A stretch of DNA of 11,193 nucleotides from positions 1-11,193 of the forward strand of contig JADLAH010000094.1 in NCBI GenBank assembly GCA_020848315.1, given 5' to 3'. The position numbers were made by a program, and so were the translations under genes. The stretch comes from Chitinophagales bacterium (GTDB lineage Bacteria; Bacteroidota; Bacteroidia; Chitinophagales; JADIYW01). Positions 1 to 7,478 of the stretch are shown in pieces; position 1 is the first letter of the stretch, and the number at the start of each line of letters is the position of its first letter. The notes below the pieces were generated by a model. That model ran no database searches and was not told where the DNA came from. It worked only from the letters and a program-made list of their open reading frames with translations.

Positions 1-5
1 AAAGG

Positions 6-36
6 AACAAGTTTGCTGGTGTGACACAAACTTGTT
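6..36. terminator. Terminator-like hairpin downstream of the lipoprotein gene
   Basis: A perfect 10-bp inverted repeat, AACAAGTTTG at 6-15 and CAAACTTGTT at 27-36, encloses an 11-base loop. On the plus strand the stem runs into a short T-run (33-38 is TGTTTT); on the minus strand it is followed by CCTTT. It lies about 35 bases beyond the stop codon of the minus-strand lipoprotein gene, so it probably ends that transcript and may be bidirectional. The stem is AT-rich and the T-tract short, so efficiency is uncertain. Confidence 0.55.
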
Positions 37-70
37 TTGCTGTATCTCTGTGGCTATAGAAAGGTCATGG

Positions 71-916
71 TTAATATCTGAATTGGTAGAATAAGGTGTC
101 CGTATCCCAAAGCATGGCGCGTTTGATAATTTCACCATTGTTATTATAGGTGTATGTGAATTCGTAATAAGCATTAATCTTGTTTTCAATCACATTTATT
201 TCTGTACGCTTGATTAATGTATTTTTGTTGTTGGTTCCAAAGTTAAGACCGATTTTATAAACCAGATTCAATCCGCCGAGGTAGATAAATTTGATGTCTT
301 TGCTGAAAAAGCGGGTATCCAGTTCTTCAGAAATTTCGCGGTCGCTGTATTCCAGTATGGCACGTCCGATAACAGGACCATTGTTTGCGCTCAGTTCGTA
401 AGATAGCAGATTGTTGTTGGTATCGTAGGTAAAATTGATTAAATCAAGAATGTTTATTTCGGATGAATCCCGGATGCGTGTCAGCTGATTGCCGTTATAA
501 GAAAGATATAATCCTCTTCCTAAGCTATCTGTAAGTGCAGTCAGTTTTTTATTGTTGTCAAAATAGAAATACAATGTTCTTGGGCCATCAATGTTATAGT
601 AGGTGTATGCCGTTATCTTATCGGAGGCGTACTCAAAAGTGATGCTTTTCAATAAGGTGGCATTGATGGATGTGTCATCGTACACGGTCACGCTGCTCAG
701 CAATCCCTGCGTGTTGTAGAAGAAATTGGTTGACTCCTCAATCGGACTCATCTGTGATTTTCGGCCGTTTACATTGTCTTCAAAAACCTTATTGGATTGT
801 TTGATGCGTCGCAATGAACTGGTGCTAAGGCTCTCCGTACAACCAAACAAAAGAACTAGTGTGATGGACAAAAGTCCAACAACAAGCGATAGTTTTTTTA
901 CAGAGGGCGTTAACAT
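71..916 (-). CDS. Predicted lipoprotein with YD/RHS-like beta repeats
   Basis: This encodes a 281-residue protein of unknown function, predicted to be an envelope lipoprotein. The N-terminus has lysines (K7, K8), a hydrophobic segment (9-24) and a lipobox LFGC with acylatable Cys26, so signal peptidase II processing is expected. The mature part is built of short beta-hairpin units with aromatic-x-Tyr followed by Asp/Asn/Gly turns: FFYNTQGLL (65-73), ITFEYASDKI (92-101), LYFYFDNNKKL (115-125), LYLSYNGNQL (136-145), FTYDTNNNL (162-170), AILEYSDREI (186-195) and FTYTYNNNGEI (253-263). This resembles YD/RHS-type repeats and the DUF4595-like lipoproteins of Bacteroidota. The ATG at 916 places the signal peptide correctly. 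It is transcribed divergently from the gene at 1015 and is followed by a hairpin at 6-36. Lipoprotein assignment is firm; binding partner and role are unknown. Confidence 0.85.
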   Translation of the reverse strand: MLTPSVKKLSLVVGLLSITLVLLFGCTESLSTSSLRRIKQSNKVFEDNVNGRKSQMSPIEESTNFFYNTQGLLSSVTVYDDTSINATLLKSITFEYASDKITAYTYYNIDGPRTLYFYFDNNKKLTALTDSLGRGLYLSYNGNQLTRIRDSSEINILDLINFTYDTNNNLLSYELSANNGPVIGRAILEYSDREISEELDTRFFSKDIKFIYLGGLNLVYKIGLNFGTNNKNTLIKRTEINVIENKINAYYEFTYTYNNNGEIIKRAMLWDTDTLFYQFRY

Positions 917-988
917 GTTAAGTATAGTTCGGCTTCAGTTGTAAAGTTCGCTATAATTTTTCTCATTTTTTGGGACAAATTTTTTAAC

Positions 989-1017
989 TTGTCATAAAAT
1001 TCAGGGCATTAATTTTG
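989..1017 (+). promoter_or_regulatory. Bacteroidota-type promoter overlapping the predicted start codon
   Basis: TAATTTTG at 1010-1017 matches the Bacteroidota -7 consensus TAnnTTTG exactly. A TTG at 989-991 lies 18 bases upstream, within the usual spacing to the -33 element. Transcription would start near 1022-1025, inside the coding frame whose apparent TTG start is 1015-1017. Either the box is coincidental or the start of the downstream gene is misjudged. Confidence 0.4.
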
Positions 1018-2421
1018 GTAAATAGTAAGATCATACAGCTCTACATACGCTTTTCACTTAAAGAAAAGCGGAGTTTCAGGAAATGGATAAAATCAGATTT
1101 TGTCAATAAAAACGAGGAAGTATTACGTTTTTTTAATTTTATCGACACCCGATCTGCTTGGAATGCCAACACGGTTTCTAAAGAAAAAGCGCATGCTTAC
1201 CTGTATCCCAATGAGCCTTACAATGATTTGAAAATCAGACATTTGATGTGGCTGACAACAGAGGTGGCGGAGGCCTTTGTGGCATATCAGGCCATGCTCA
1301 ACCGGCCTTCTTTGCAACAGGAGTTGTTGTCGGCCTACTATATCGAAAAGGATATGTTTGCACAGGCAAGTCAGATGATAGAAGAGGGAATGGATATACT
1401 GGGACAGCAATCTGTGCGAAGTGCCGCTTATCATCATCAGTTGTTCGGGTTCTACAAACAGTATTACCTCGTTAACTCCAGAAATAACAGGGCGGAAGAT
1501 TTCCGTCTGCAGGAATCGATAGACCATTTTACACAATCCACCATACTTGAAACATTGCGCTTCGCCTGTATTGCCTATTCCCTGCAGCGCATATCTGCCA
1601 TTAAAGTGGAACAACACCTGCTTGCTCCGGTGATGAATCTGCTGCCGGATTCCCCCTTTCTTGAACAAGCGCCTGTCCGGATTTATTATCAACTGTATGG
1701 AATTATTACGGAGTCCATGAACGATGCCGGTTTTGATGATGTGTTACACGATCTGAGACATCACCAAAAGTTGTTCTCTCATCAGGATTTGAAAGAATTG
1801 TACCTGTTGGCCATCAGTTTTTGCGTGCGCAAATCCAATCAGAATATGTTGGCCTATTCAAAGCGCGCATTCGACCTGTATGTCTTCGCCGTGGAAGAAG
1901 GATTTTTATTGGAAAATAATGAAATCAGCCGGTTCAGTTTCACCAATATCGTCACACTTGGAATCAAACTCGGTGAAATAGAAAAATCCCGGCGTTTTGT
2001 GGAACGGTTTGCCGCCCATATTGCTCCGGATTTCCGCCAAAATACCATAGATTTTAATACCGCTAAGTTGTTTTATGCCGCCGGTCAGTTGAAAAAGGCG
2101 CTGCGGATATTGGTGACGAATGAATTCAATGATACATTGTGGAATCTGAATGCAAAATACCTCATTCTGAAAGTGCTGTTTGAAACGGAGGATTGGCCGG
2201 CATTTCAAACACAACTGGTAGCATTTCGTAAGTTTATCCAGCGCAAATCCAATGTGGGTTATCATTCCGATTATTTCAAAAAAGTGGTAAGCGCTTTGAT
2301 GAAGTTGAACGAATTGATGTTAATACCATACAAAAGAAAAGGGTTTGCATTTGATGTGCAAACCCCCGATTTAGATTGGTTCAACAGAGCGTTGGAGCAG
2401 TTGAATAATAGTGAGTATTAA
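1015..2421 (+). CDS. Conserved Bacteroidota hypothetical protein, probable alpha-helical solenoid
   Basis: This encodes a 468-residue soluble protein that I recognise only as resembling an uncharacterised Bacteroidota family. The N-terminus (KEKRSFRKWIKSDFVNKNEE, 16-35) looks conserved in character: a basic helix followed by an SDFxNKN turn; a second block is YPNEPYNDLKIRHLMW (64-79). The remainder is almost wholly amphipathic helix, with repeated Leu/Ala/Tyr spacing reminiscent of degenerate TPR-like repeats. There is no signal peptide, membrane segment or catalytic motif. No ATG exists upstream: an in-frame TAA lies at 985-987 and the first in-frame ATG is codon 78 (1246). TTG at 1015, with AGGG at 1003-1006 as a possible ribosome site, is therefore the best start. 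The gene shares a TTAA stop overlap with the convergent LOG gene. It probably acts as a scaffold or protein-interaction module, but that is inference from fold only. Confidence 0.8.
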   Translation: MVNSKIIQLYIRFSLKEKRSFRKWIKSDFVNKNEEVLRFFNFIDTRSAWNANTVSKEKAHAYLYPNEPYNDLKIRHLMWLTTEVAEAFVAYQAMLNRPSLQQELLSAYYIEKDMFAQASQMIEEGMDILGQQSVRSAAYHHQLFGFYKQYYLVNSRNNRAEDFRLQESIDHFTQSTILETLRFACIAYSLQRISAIKVEQHLLAPVMNLLPDSPFLEQAPVRIYYQLYGIITESMNDAGFDDVLHDLRHHQKLFSHQDLKELYLLAISFCVRKSNQNMLAYSKRAFDLYVFAVEEGFLLENNEISRFSFTNIVTLGIKLGEIEKSRRFVERFAAHIAPDFRQNTIDFNTAKLFYAAGQLKKALRILVTNEFNDTLWNLNAKYLILKVLFETEDWPAFQTQLVAFRKFIQRKSNVGYHSDYFKKVVSALMKLNELMLIPYKRKGFAFDVQTPDLDWFNRALEQLNNSEY

Positions 2422-3143
2422 GCGAAGTTCGGTGCCAGATCGTGGTGTTCCGCGTCGTAGAAGTTATTGATGTGTTGCACTGCTTCTTCCACGTCATCCG
2501 TAATGAGGAACAGATTCAGGTCCGCTTCATTGATGTTGTGCTGATTGCTCAACACTTCCGTCTTAATCCATTCCATCATGCCTGCCCAGAATGATTTGCC
2601 CATCAGTACGATTGGAACACGGTCGATTTTTTTTGTCTGCACCAGTGTCAGTACTTCAAACAATTCGTCAAAAGTGCCGAAGCCGCCCGGCAGATACACG
2701 AATCCCTGCGCGTATTTGACAAAAACGACTTTTCTGACAAAGAAATAGTGGTGAGAGATCAGTTTATCATTGTCAATATACGGATTGTGTCCCTGCTCAA
2801 AAGGCAGTTCAATATTCAATCCCACAGACTTGCCGTCTTTTTGCTGTGCGCCCAGATTGCCGGCTTCCATAATGCCCGGACCGCCGCCGGTAATCACACC
2901 GTAGCCTTCTTCCACCAGTCGCTCTGCCAGTTGTACTGCCATCTGATAGTAAGGGTTTTCCGGTTTGGTGCGCGCCGAGCCGAAAATTGAAATACAAGGC
3001 CCGATCTTATCCATTTTATCATACGCATCCACGAATTCACTCATGATACGAAACATGCTCCAGCTGTTGGATGCATTTACCTGTGTCCAGCTTCTTTGCT
3101 TAAAAGGTCTCTTTTTTCTAAAATCATCTAATGACATACTCAT
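2418..3143 (-). CDS. LOG-family protein (TIGR00730), cytokinin riboside 5'-monophosphate phosphoribohydrolase type
   Basis: This 241-residue cytosolic Rossmann-fold protein belongs to the LOG family, often mislabelled lysine decarboxylase. Characterised members hydrolyse the N-glycosidic bond of (modified) AMP, releasing base and ribose 5-phosphate. The core begins with ISIFGSART (51-59). GGGPGIMEA (86-94) is the phosphate-binding loop, FFVRKVVFV (134-142) holds the conserved Arg137-Lys138, and PGGFGTFDELFE (152-163) is the diagnostic PGGxGTxxE motif with Glu160. About 48 residues precede the core, as in the longer bacterial LOG subtype. The ATG at 3143 is used; a second ATG two codons downstream (Met3) is an alternative. 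It lies 58 bases after the symporter gene on the same strand. A TACCTTTA box (3172-3179, minus sense) is one mismatch from the -7 consensus but lacks a spaced TTG. Family is secure; the bacterial substrate could be ordinary nucleotides rather than cytokinins. Confidence 0.93.
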   Translation of the reverse strand: MSMSLDDFRKKRPFKQRSWTQVNASNSWSMFRIMSEFVDAYDKMDKIGPCISIFGSARTKPENPYYQMAVQLAERLVEEGYGVITGGGPGIMEAGNLGAQQKDGKSVGLNIELPFEQGHNPYIDNDKLISHHYFFVRKVVFVKYAQGFVYLPGGFGTFDELFEVLTLVQTKKIDRVPIVLMGKSFWAGMMEWIKTEVLSNQHNINEADLNLFLITDDVEEAVQHINNFYDAEHHDLAPNFA

Positions 3144-3201
3144 TCATTTAAAAAGTAAAAAATCGAACCTGTAAAGGTAAGGATTATCCGGTAATTATTT
3201 G

Positions 3202-4674
3202 TTAATCAACCTTAAGACGCGATAGTTCTCTTTTCCGACTGATGATGAGCAGCCCGATAAAGGTAATGATGCCGTTGAAAATCAGTAATTCCGCTCCGAC
3301 CTGATAGCCTTGCAGCCACACCGCTTTTGCTTTGGAAGACAAGTACAAAAATGTACAGATGCCGGCACTGCCCATACAAATCAGTGGAACGAGTTTGTCT
3401 GCCGGAATGCGACTCGTGAGGATACCAAAGGCAAATAATCCGAGCAGCGGACCATAGGTGATGCCCGCAATTTCCATCACGGTGAAAATCATCGATTGGT
3501 CATTGAAAAGCCCGAACAGCAGCACGACCAGAAATAAGATGACTGCGAAAGAAATATGGATGCCGGTGCGCAATCTTCGGTGACTGTTTTCATCATCCGT
3601 CGCCTGTCCCAGAAAGTCGATATAGAAAGAAGTGGTTAATGTCGTCAATACAGAATCCGCGCTGTTGAAGGTTGCGGCCGTCAGTCCGATGATGAATACT
3701 AATCCTGCAAACTGTCCCAGATGATTAAACGCAAGAAAAGGGAACAGTTCATCGCCTCTTTCCGGAACAACGAGTTGTTTGGAGGCCGCGTAGGCGTACA
3801 GCAAAGCGCCGAGTGTCAGGAAAAACAGGTTGACCACCACGACAATAATGCTGAAGGCATTCAGGTTTTTCTGTGCTTCCGGTAGTGATTTGCAACTGAG
3901 GTTTTTCTGCATCATATTCTGGTCCAGTCCGGTCATACAGATGGCAATGAAGGCGCCGCCGAGGAATTGTTTCCAGAAATAATTTTTAGCCTGCCAGTCC
4001 CAGAAAAACACCTGCGAATAGCCGGTATCTTTAACCGTTTGCACAATGCCGCCAAAGTCCAGCTGCATCTCTCTCGCAATAAATAGGATGGTCAATATCA
4101 CACCTAGCAATAAAAAGGAGGATTGCATCATGTCAGTCCATACCAGCGTCTTAATGCCGCCCCGGTAGGTGTATAACAACATCAGCGCGATGATGGTAGC
4201 CACCGTCACAGGGAAGGGAACGCCCAATCCTTCAAATACAAAACGCTGCAATACAATCGCGGCCAGAAAAAGCCGCGCGCCCGCACCGATTAATCTGGAT
4301 AAAATGAAGAAAAATGCACCGGTTTTCTGCGAAACGCTGCCGATTCTGTTCAGCAGATAAGTGTAAATACTGGTCAACTGCATTCTGTAATAGAGCGGCA
4401 ACAGTATATAAGAGATGGCCCAGTAGCCGATAACATAGCCGAGTACCATTTGAAAATAGTTGAAGTTGGCCGCTTTCACGGAGCCGGGAACAGAAATATA
4501 GGTAATGCCCGACAGAGAGTCGCCAATCAGTCCGAATGCCACTACATACCACGCTGATTGCTTGCTGCCAAGAAAATAGGCGGAACTGTCCGCATTTCTG
4601 CCCGTGATGTATGCAATCAGCAGCAGCAGGCAGAAATAGCCGGCTATGCATAATAAGATAAAGGTTGAAGACAT
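3202..4674 (-). CDS. Sodium:solute symporter (SSS family)
   Basis: This encodes a 490-residue inner-membrane protein with about 13 hydrophobic segments, the usual size and topology for the SSS (SLC5-like) family that couples sodium entry to uptake of sugars, amino acids or other solutes. Family signatures, numbered from the ATG, are GDSLSG (51-56), RGGIKTLVWTDMMQ (171-184), LDQNMMQK (250-257), AATFNSADSVL (333-343) at the expected Na2-site helix, and GPLLGLFAFGI (408-418). The reading frame extends 14 codons further to a TTG at 4716, but that extension (MLTSFPLPHTLNSD) is polar and covers a dyad element. The ATG at 4674, directly before the first membrane helix, is therefore preferred. It diverges from recR and precedes the LOG gene. 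The substrate cannot be read from sequence; family assignment is strong. Confidence 0.92.
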   Translation of the reverse strand: MSSTFILLCIAGYFCLLLLIAYITGRNADSSAYFLGSKQSAWYVVAFGLIGDSLSGITYISVPGSVKAANFNYFQMVLGYVIGYWAISYILLPLYYRMQLTSIYTYLLNRIGSVSQKTGAFFFILSRLIGAGARLFLAAIVLQRFVFEGLGVPFPVTVATIIALMLLYTYRGGIKTLVWTDMMQSSFLLLGVILTILFIAREMQLDFGGIVQTVKDTGYSQVFFWDWQAKNYFWKQFLGGAFIAICMTGLDQNMMQKNLSCKSLPEAQKNLNAFSIIVVVVNLFFLTLGALLYAYAASKQLVVPERGDELFPFLAFNHLGQFAGLVFIIGLTAATFNSADSVLTTLTTSFYIDFLGQATDDENSHRRLRTGIHISFAVILFLVVLLFGLFNDQSMIFTVMEIAGITYGPLLGLFAFGILTSRIPADKLVPLICMGSAGICTFLYLSSKAKAVWLQGYQVGAELLIFNGIITFIGLLIISRKRELSRLKVD

Positions 4675-4706
4675 ATCAGAATTTAGTGTGTGTGGTAAAG
4701 GAAATG

Positions 4707-4730
4707 AAGTTAGCAAAATATTTGCAACTT
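4707..4730. promoter_or_regulatory. Dyad-symmetric element between the symporter and recR genes
   Basis: AAGTTAGCAAA at 4707-4717 and TTTGCAACTT at 4721-4730 form a near-perfect palindrome: 10 paired bases per arm, one unpaired A (4712) and a 3-base centre. It sits 33-56 bases upstream of the symporter ATG in the divergent gap. A second CTAACTT, complementary to AAGTTAG, lies at 4756-4762 just before recR. The position suits an operator acting on the symporter gene, but no regulator is identified and a chance palindrome cannot be excluded. Confidence 0.35.
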
Positions 4731-4768
4731 ATCTTCTGCTACTACTGACTTATGACTAACTTAGCGGC

Positions 4769-5386
4769 ATGCAATTCCCGTCAAAATTAATTGAGGATGC
4801 CGTACACGCGTTTGCCACTTTGCCCGGAATAGGGAAGAAAACGGCATTGCGTCTGGTAATGCATTTGTTGCAGCAGGAACCGAAAAGCACGGAGTTGCTC
4901 TCTGAGGCCATCCTGAAGATGAGAAAGGATATTCAATTCTGCTCCACCTGTCATAATGTGTCGGATGATCCTGTTTGCAGTATTTGCAGTAGTCCGGCCA
5001 GAGACCGGCAGGTCGTTTGTGTGGTCGAGAATTTCCGGGATATTCTTGCGATTGAGAATACACGTCACTACAACGGATTATACCATGTGCTGGAGGGGCT
5101 GATTTCTCCGATGGACGGCATCGGCCCCGAGCAGTTAAATATTCAATCGCTGCTGGAACGAATGGATCAGGGCGAAATTCAGGAAGTTATTATGGCGTTG
5201 AATCCCACGATTGATGGAGATACCACCATATTCTATCTGTCAAAAATTTTATCAAAATACGGAGTGAAAATTACCTCCATTGCAAGAGGAATCGCCTTTG
5301 GTGGTGAGCTTGAATATGTGGATGAAATTACATTGGCGCGCTCCATTCAGGCGAGACTGCCTTATGAAAGTTATCTGAATAAATAA
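4769..5386 (+). CDS. recR: Recombination mediator protein RecR
   Basis: RecR works with RecO (and RecF) to load RecA onto SSB-coated single-stranded DNA at gaps. The 205-residue length matches the family (about 200). In order: a helix-hairpin-helix around LPGIGKKTALRLVMHLL (18-34); a zinc finger with Cys58, Cys61, Cys70 and Cys73 (CxxC-x8-CxxC); a Toprim domain starting at VVCVVEN (82-88) with the acidic Glu87 and continuing through the ALNPTIDGD block (143-151); and a C-terminal segment containing the family-typical TSIARGIAFGGELEYVDEITL (169-189). All key residues are present. The ATG at 4769 fits the family N-terminus (FPSKLIEDAVHAF). Only 13 bases separate its stop from the glycosyltransferase start, so the two are probably co-transcribed although functionally unrelated. 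Confidence 0.98.
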   Translation: MQFPSKLIEDAVHAFATLPGIGKKTALRLVMHLLQQEPKSTELLSEAILKMRKDIQFCSTCHNVSDDPVCSICSSPARDRQVVCVVENFRDILAIENTRHYNGLYHVLEGLISPMDGIGPEQLNIQSLLERMDQGEIQEVIMALNPTIDGDTTIFYLSKILSKYGVKITSIARGIAFGGELEYVDEITLARSIQARLPYESYLNK

Positions 5387-5399
5387 CCCTGATCTACTT

Positions 5400-7397
5400 A
5401 TGGATGTTAGCCGCCAAAAGAAATTAAGCATTGTTATAGTCAACTATAATGTGCGATTCTTTCTGGAGCAGACGCTGGCTTCCGTGTACCGATCCAAAAC
5501 AGATTTTGATTTTGAGGTGTGGGTAGTGGATAATCATTCCACCGATGATTCCCTGCAGATGCTGGCGGCTCACTTTCCCCAGGTGCAGGTCATCGCGAAT
5601 GCCGATAATAAAGGATTTTCTGCCGCCAACAATCAGGCTATCCGGCAGGCAGCGGGACAATACATATTATTGCTGAATCCGGATACCATCATACAGGAAG
5701 ATACCTTGCAGAAGTGTGTGCATTTTATGGATGCGCATCCCGATGCAGGCGCACTCGGCGTGCGGATGGTGGATGGCACCGGCCGCTTTCTGCCTGAGTC
5801 CAAACGCGGATTTCCGTCGCCATGGGCAGCCTTATCCAAAATGAGCGGCTTGTCGGCGCTATTCCCGCATTCCCGATGGTTTGGACAGTATCACCTCAGT
5901 TACCTCGATGAAAATGAAAATCATGAAGTCGATGTGCTGTCCGGAGCATTCATGCTGCTGCGCGCCGACGTGCTCGGGAAAGTGGGATTGCTGGATGAAG
6001 ATTATTTCATGTACGGCGAAGATATTGACCTGTCTTATTGCATAAAAAAGGCCGGCTATAAAAACTACTATTTTGCGGATACTTCCATCATACATTTCAA
6101 AGGGGAAAGCACCAAGAAAGGTTCCCTGAACTATGTCAGGATGTTTTATCAGGCGATGCTGATTTTTACCGGAAAACATATGTCTGGCACCAGCGGCAGA
6201 TTGCTGTCTGTGTTGCTGCACGTCGGTATATATCTGCGCGCACTGCTGGCGATATTTCAGAAAATGCTCCTCTTTGTCAGCGCTCCGGTGGTGGACGTTG
6301 TTGCAATGGCCTGCAATCTGTATGTGCTGCATCTGATATGGGAAAATCTGATAAAATGGCATGAACATGTTGTTTTTCCGGCTACTTTCTTTTACGTGAA
6401 TATGCCGATATACATCGGTTGCTGGTTGTTTGCGATGTGGATGAGCGGTGTGTATGATAAGAATGCCAAATGGATCAGGCTGCTTACAGGACTGGTCGCA
6501 GGTACATTTGTTATCGCGGTTTGTTATGCATTTTTTCCCAATTTTCTCCGCACTTCCCGCGGTGTTATTGTGCTGGGCATGCTCAGTAATTTTATTGTGT
6601 TGTTTTTCCTTCGGATAGGCTATAAGATGTATGCCGGACAGTTGTCGTCCTATTTTTCTGATGTGAAAAATTTAGTGATAGTGGGTAGCCGGCAGGAGGC
6701 TTTCAAGGTCTGGGATTTTATCGAGCTGACTGGCCTGAAACGGAATTTTGTGGGATTTCTGTGCGATGAGGAAGAAGGTAAAAAACAGGGGAAGTGGCTC
6801 GGTGCGGTGGCTGACCTTGATATGGTGATTGATGTGTATGGTGTGGAGGAAGTTATATTCTGTGCCGATAAGGTGGGCGCGCAGGCTATCATTGCCGCGA
6901 TGTGCCGCATCGGAGATGAAGTGGAATATAAAATTGCATCCGCAAATTCCATGGCGATTGTCGGCAGTAATTCCAAAGATACCGCCGGCGATTTGTACAC
7001 ATTTGATAGTGGTTTTAATCTGAATAAACCTCTTTACCGCCGCATGAAACGCGTGACCGATTTGCTGTTTGCAATGGCTGGTTTGCTGTCTTATCCGATA
7101 ATGGTGTTTTTTGTAAAAAAAGACGTGGCCTATATCAGGGAGTGTGTATCTGTTTTACTGGGAAATAAAACCTGGGTGGGATATAATACTGCGGTCGAAA
7201 AAAGCAAGCGGGTCAGATTGCCGCAGCTACAACCCTCGGTGTTTTCTGTGAGCGAAAACATATTTGCAATGGATGCGGCCGATAAATCTATGGCAGAGCA
7301 GGAATACTCTCAGCAGGAAAAAATACATATACTGTACGCCAAGGAGTATAGCCCGTGGAAAGATGTGCAACTTTTGTTACGTAATTTATTTTTTTAA
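5400..7397 (+). CDS. Family 2 glycosyltransferase fused to a membrane/Rossmann module and a degenerate sugar-transferase tail
   Basis: This 665-residue protein probably adds a sugar (rhamnosyltransferase/WbbL-like) to a lipid-linked surface polysaccharide on the cytoplasmic face of the inner membrane. Residues 9-250 are a GT-2 domain: SIVIVNYNV (10-18), VVDNHSTDDS (42-51), DNKGFSAANNQAI (69-81), LLNPDT (91-96) as the metal-binding DxD-like motif, SGAFMLLR (181-188) and GEDIDLSYCIKKAGY (206-220), the likely catalytic/base segment. Hydrophobic helices follow (about 268-318, 325-350, 357-405). Residues 422-540 resemble the CoA-binding-like Rossmann module of polyprenyl glycosylphosphotransferases (NLVIVGS 424-430). 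The tail (547-665) keeps the KRVTDLLFAMAGLLSYPI membrane helix, the LLGNKTWVGY block and the ending YAKEYSPWKDVQLLLRNLF of sugar transferases, but lacks the KFRSM and DE-PQ catalytic stretch. It is likely co-transcribed with recR. The GT-2 assignment is strong; donor and acceptor are unknown. Confidence 0.9.
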   Translation: MDVSRQKKLSIVIVNYNVRFFLEQTLASVYRSKTDFDFEVWVVDNHSTDDSLQMLAAHFPQVQVIANADNKGFSAANNQAIRQAAGQYILLLNPDTIIQEDTLQKCVHFMDAHPDAGALGVRMVDGTGRFLPESKRGFPSPWAALSKMSGLSALFPHSRWFGQYHLSYLDENENHEVDVLSGAFMLLRADVLGKVGLLDEDYFMYGEDIDLSYCIKKAGYKNYYFADTSIIHFKGESTKKGSLNYVRMFYQAMLIFTGKHMSGTSGRLLSVLLHVGIYLRALLAIFQKMLLFVSAPVVDVVAMACNLYVLHLIWENLIKWHEHVVFPATFFYVNMPIYIGCWLFAMWMSGVYDKNAKWIRLLTGLVAGTFVIAVCYAFFPNFLRTSRGVIVLGMLSNFIVLFFLRIGYKMYAGQLSSYFSDVKNLVIVGSRQEAFKVWDFIELTGLKRNFVGFLCDEEEGKKQGKWLGAVADLDMVIDVYGVEEVIFCADKVGAQAIIAAMCRIGDEVEYKIASANSMAIVGSNSKDTAGDLYTFDSGFNLNKPLYRRMKRVTDLLFAMAGLLSYPIMVFFVKKDVAYIRECVSVLLGNKTWVGYNTAVEKSKRVRLPQLQPSVFSVSENIFAMDAADKSMAEQEYSQQEKIHILYAKEYSPWKDVQLLLRNLFF

Positions 7398-7478
7398 CAT
7401 ATTTTACGCAATTTCCTTATTTTTTGTTATGATTACTTTAAGCAACCTGTATAAACTAAACGGCGATAAACTTATTCG

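Noticed and set aside
1123..1692. 189-codon open frame on the minus strand
   Set aside because: It is antisense to the helical protein gene, with no signal, domain or plausible promoter.
4675..4716. 14-residue N-terminal extension of the symporter from a TTG
   Set aside because: The extension is polar, unlike SSS N-termini, and overlaps the dyad element; the ATG at 4674 directly precedes the first membrane helix.
4757..4764. TAACTTAG as a -7 box for recR
   Set aside because: It has one mismatch and no spaced TTG, and it would start transcription at or inside the recR ATG.
5859..6368. 169-codon open frame on the minus strand
   Set aside because: It is antisense to the conserved GT-2 domain; the His/Gln-rich product looks like out-of-frame translation.
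7377..7384. Palindrome TTACGTAA at the end of the glycosyltransferase gene
   Set aside because: Eight-base palindromes are expected many times in this length, and this one is inside coding sequence.
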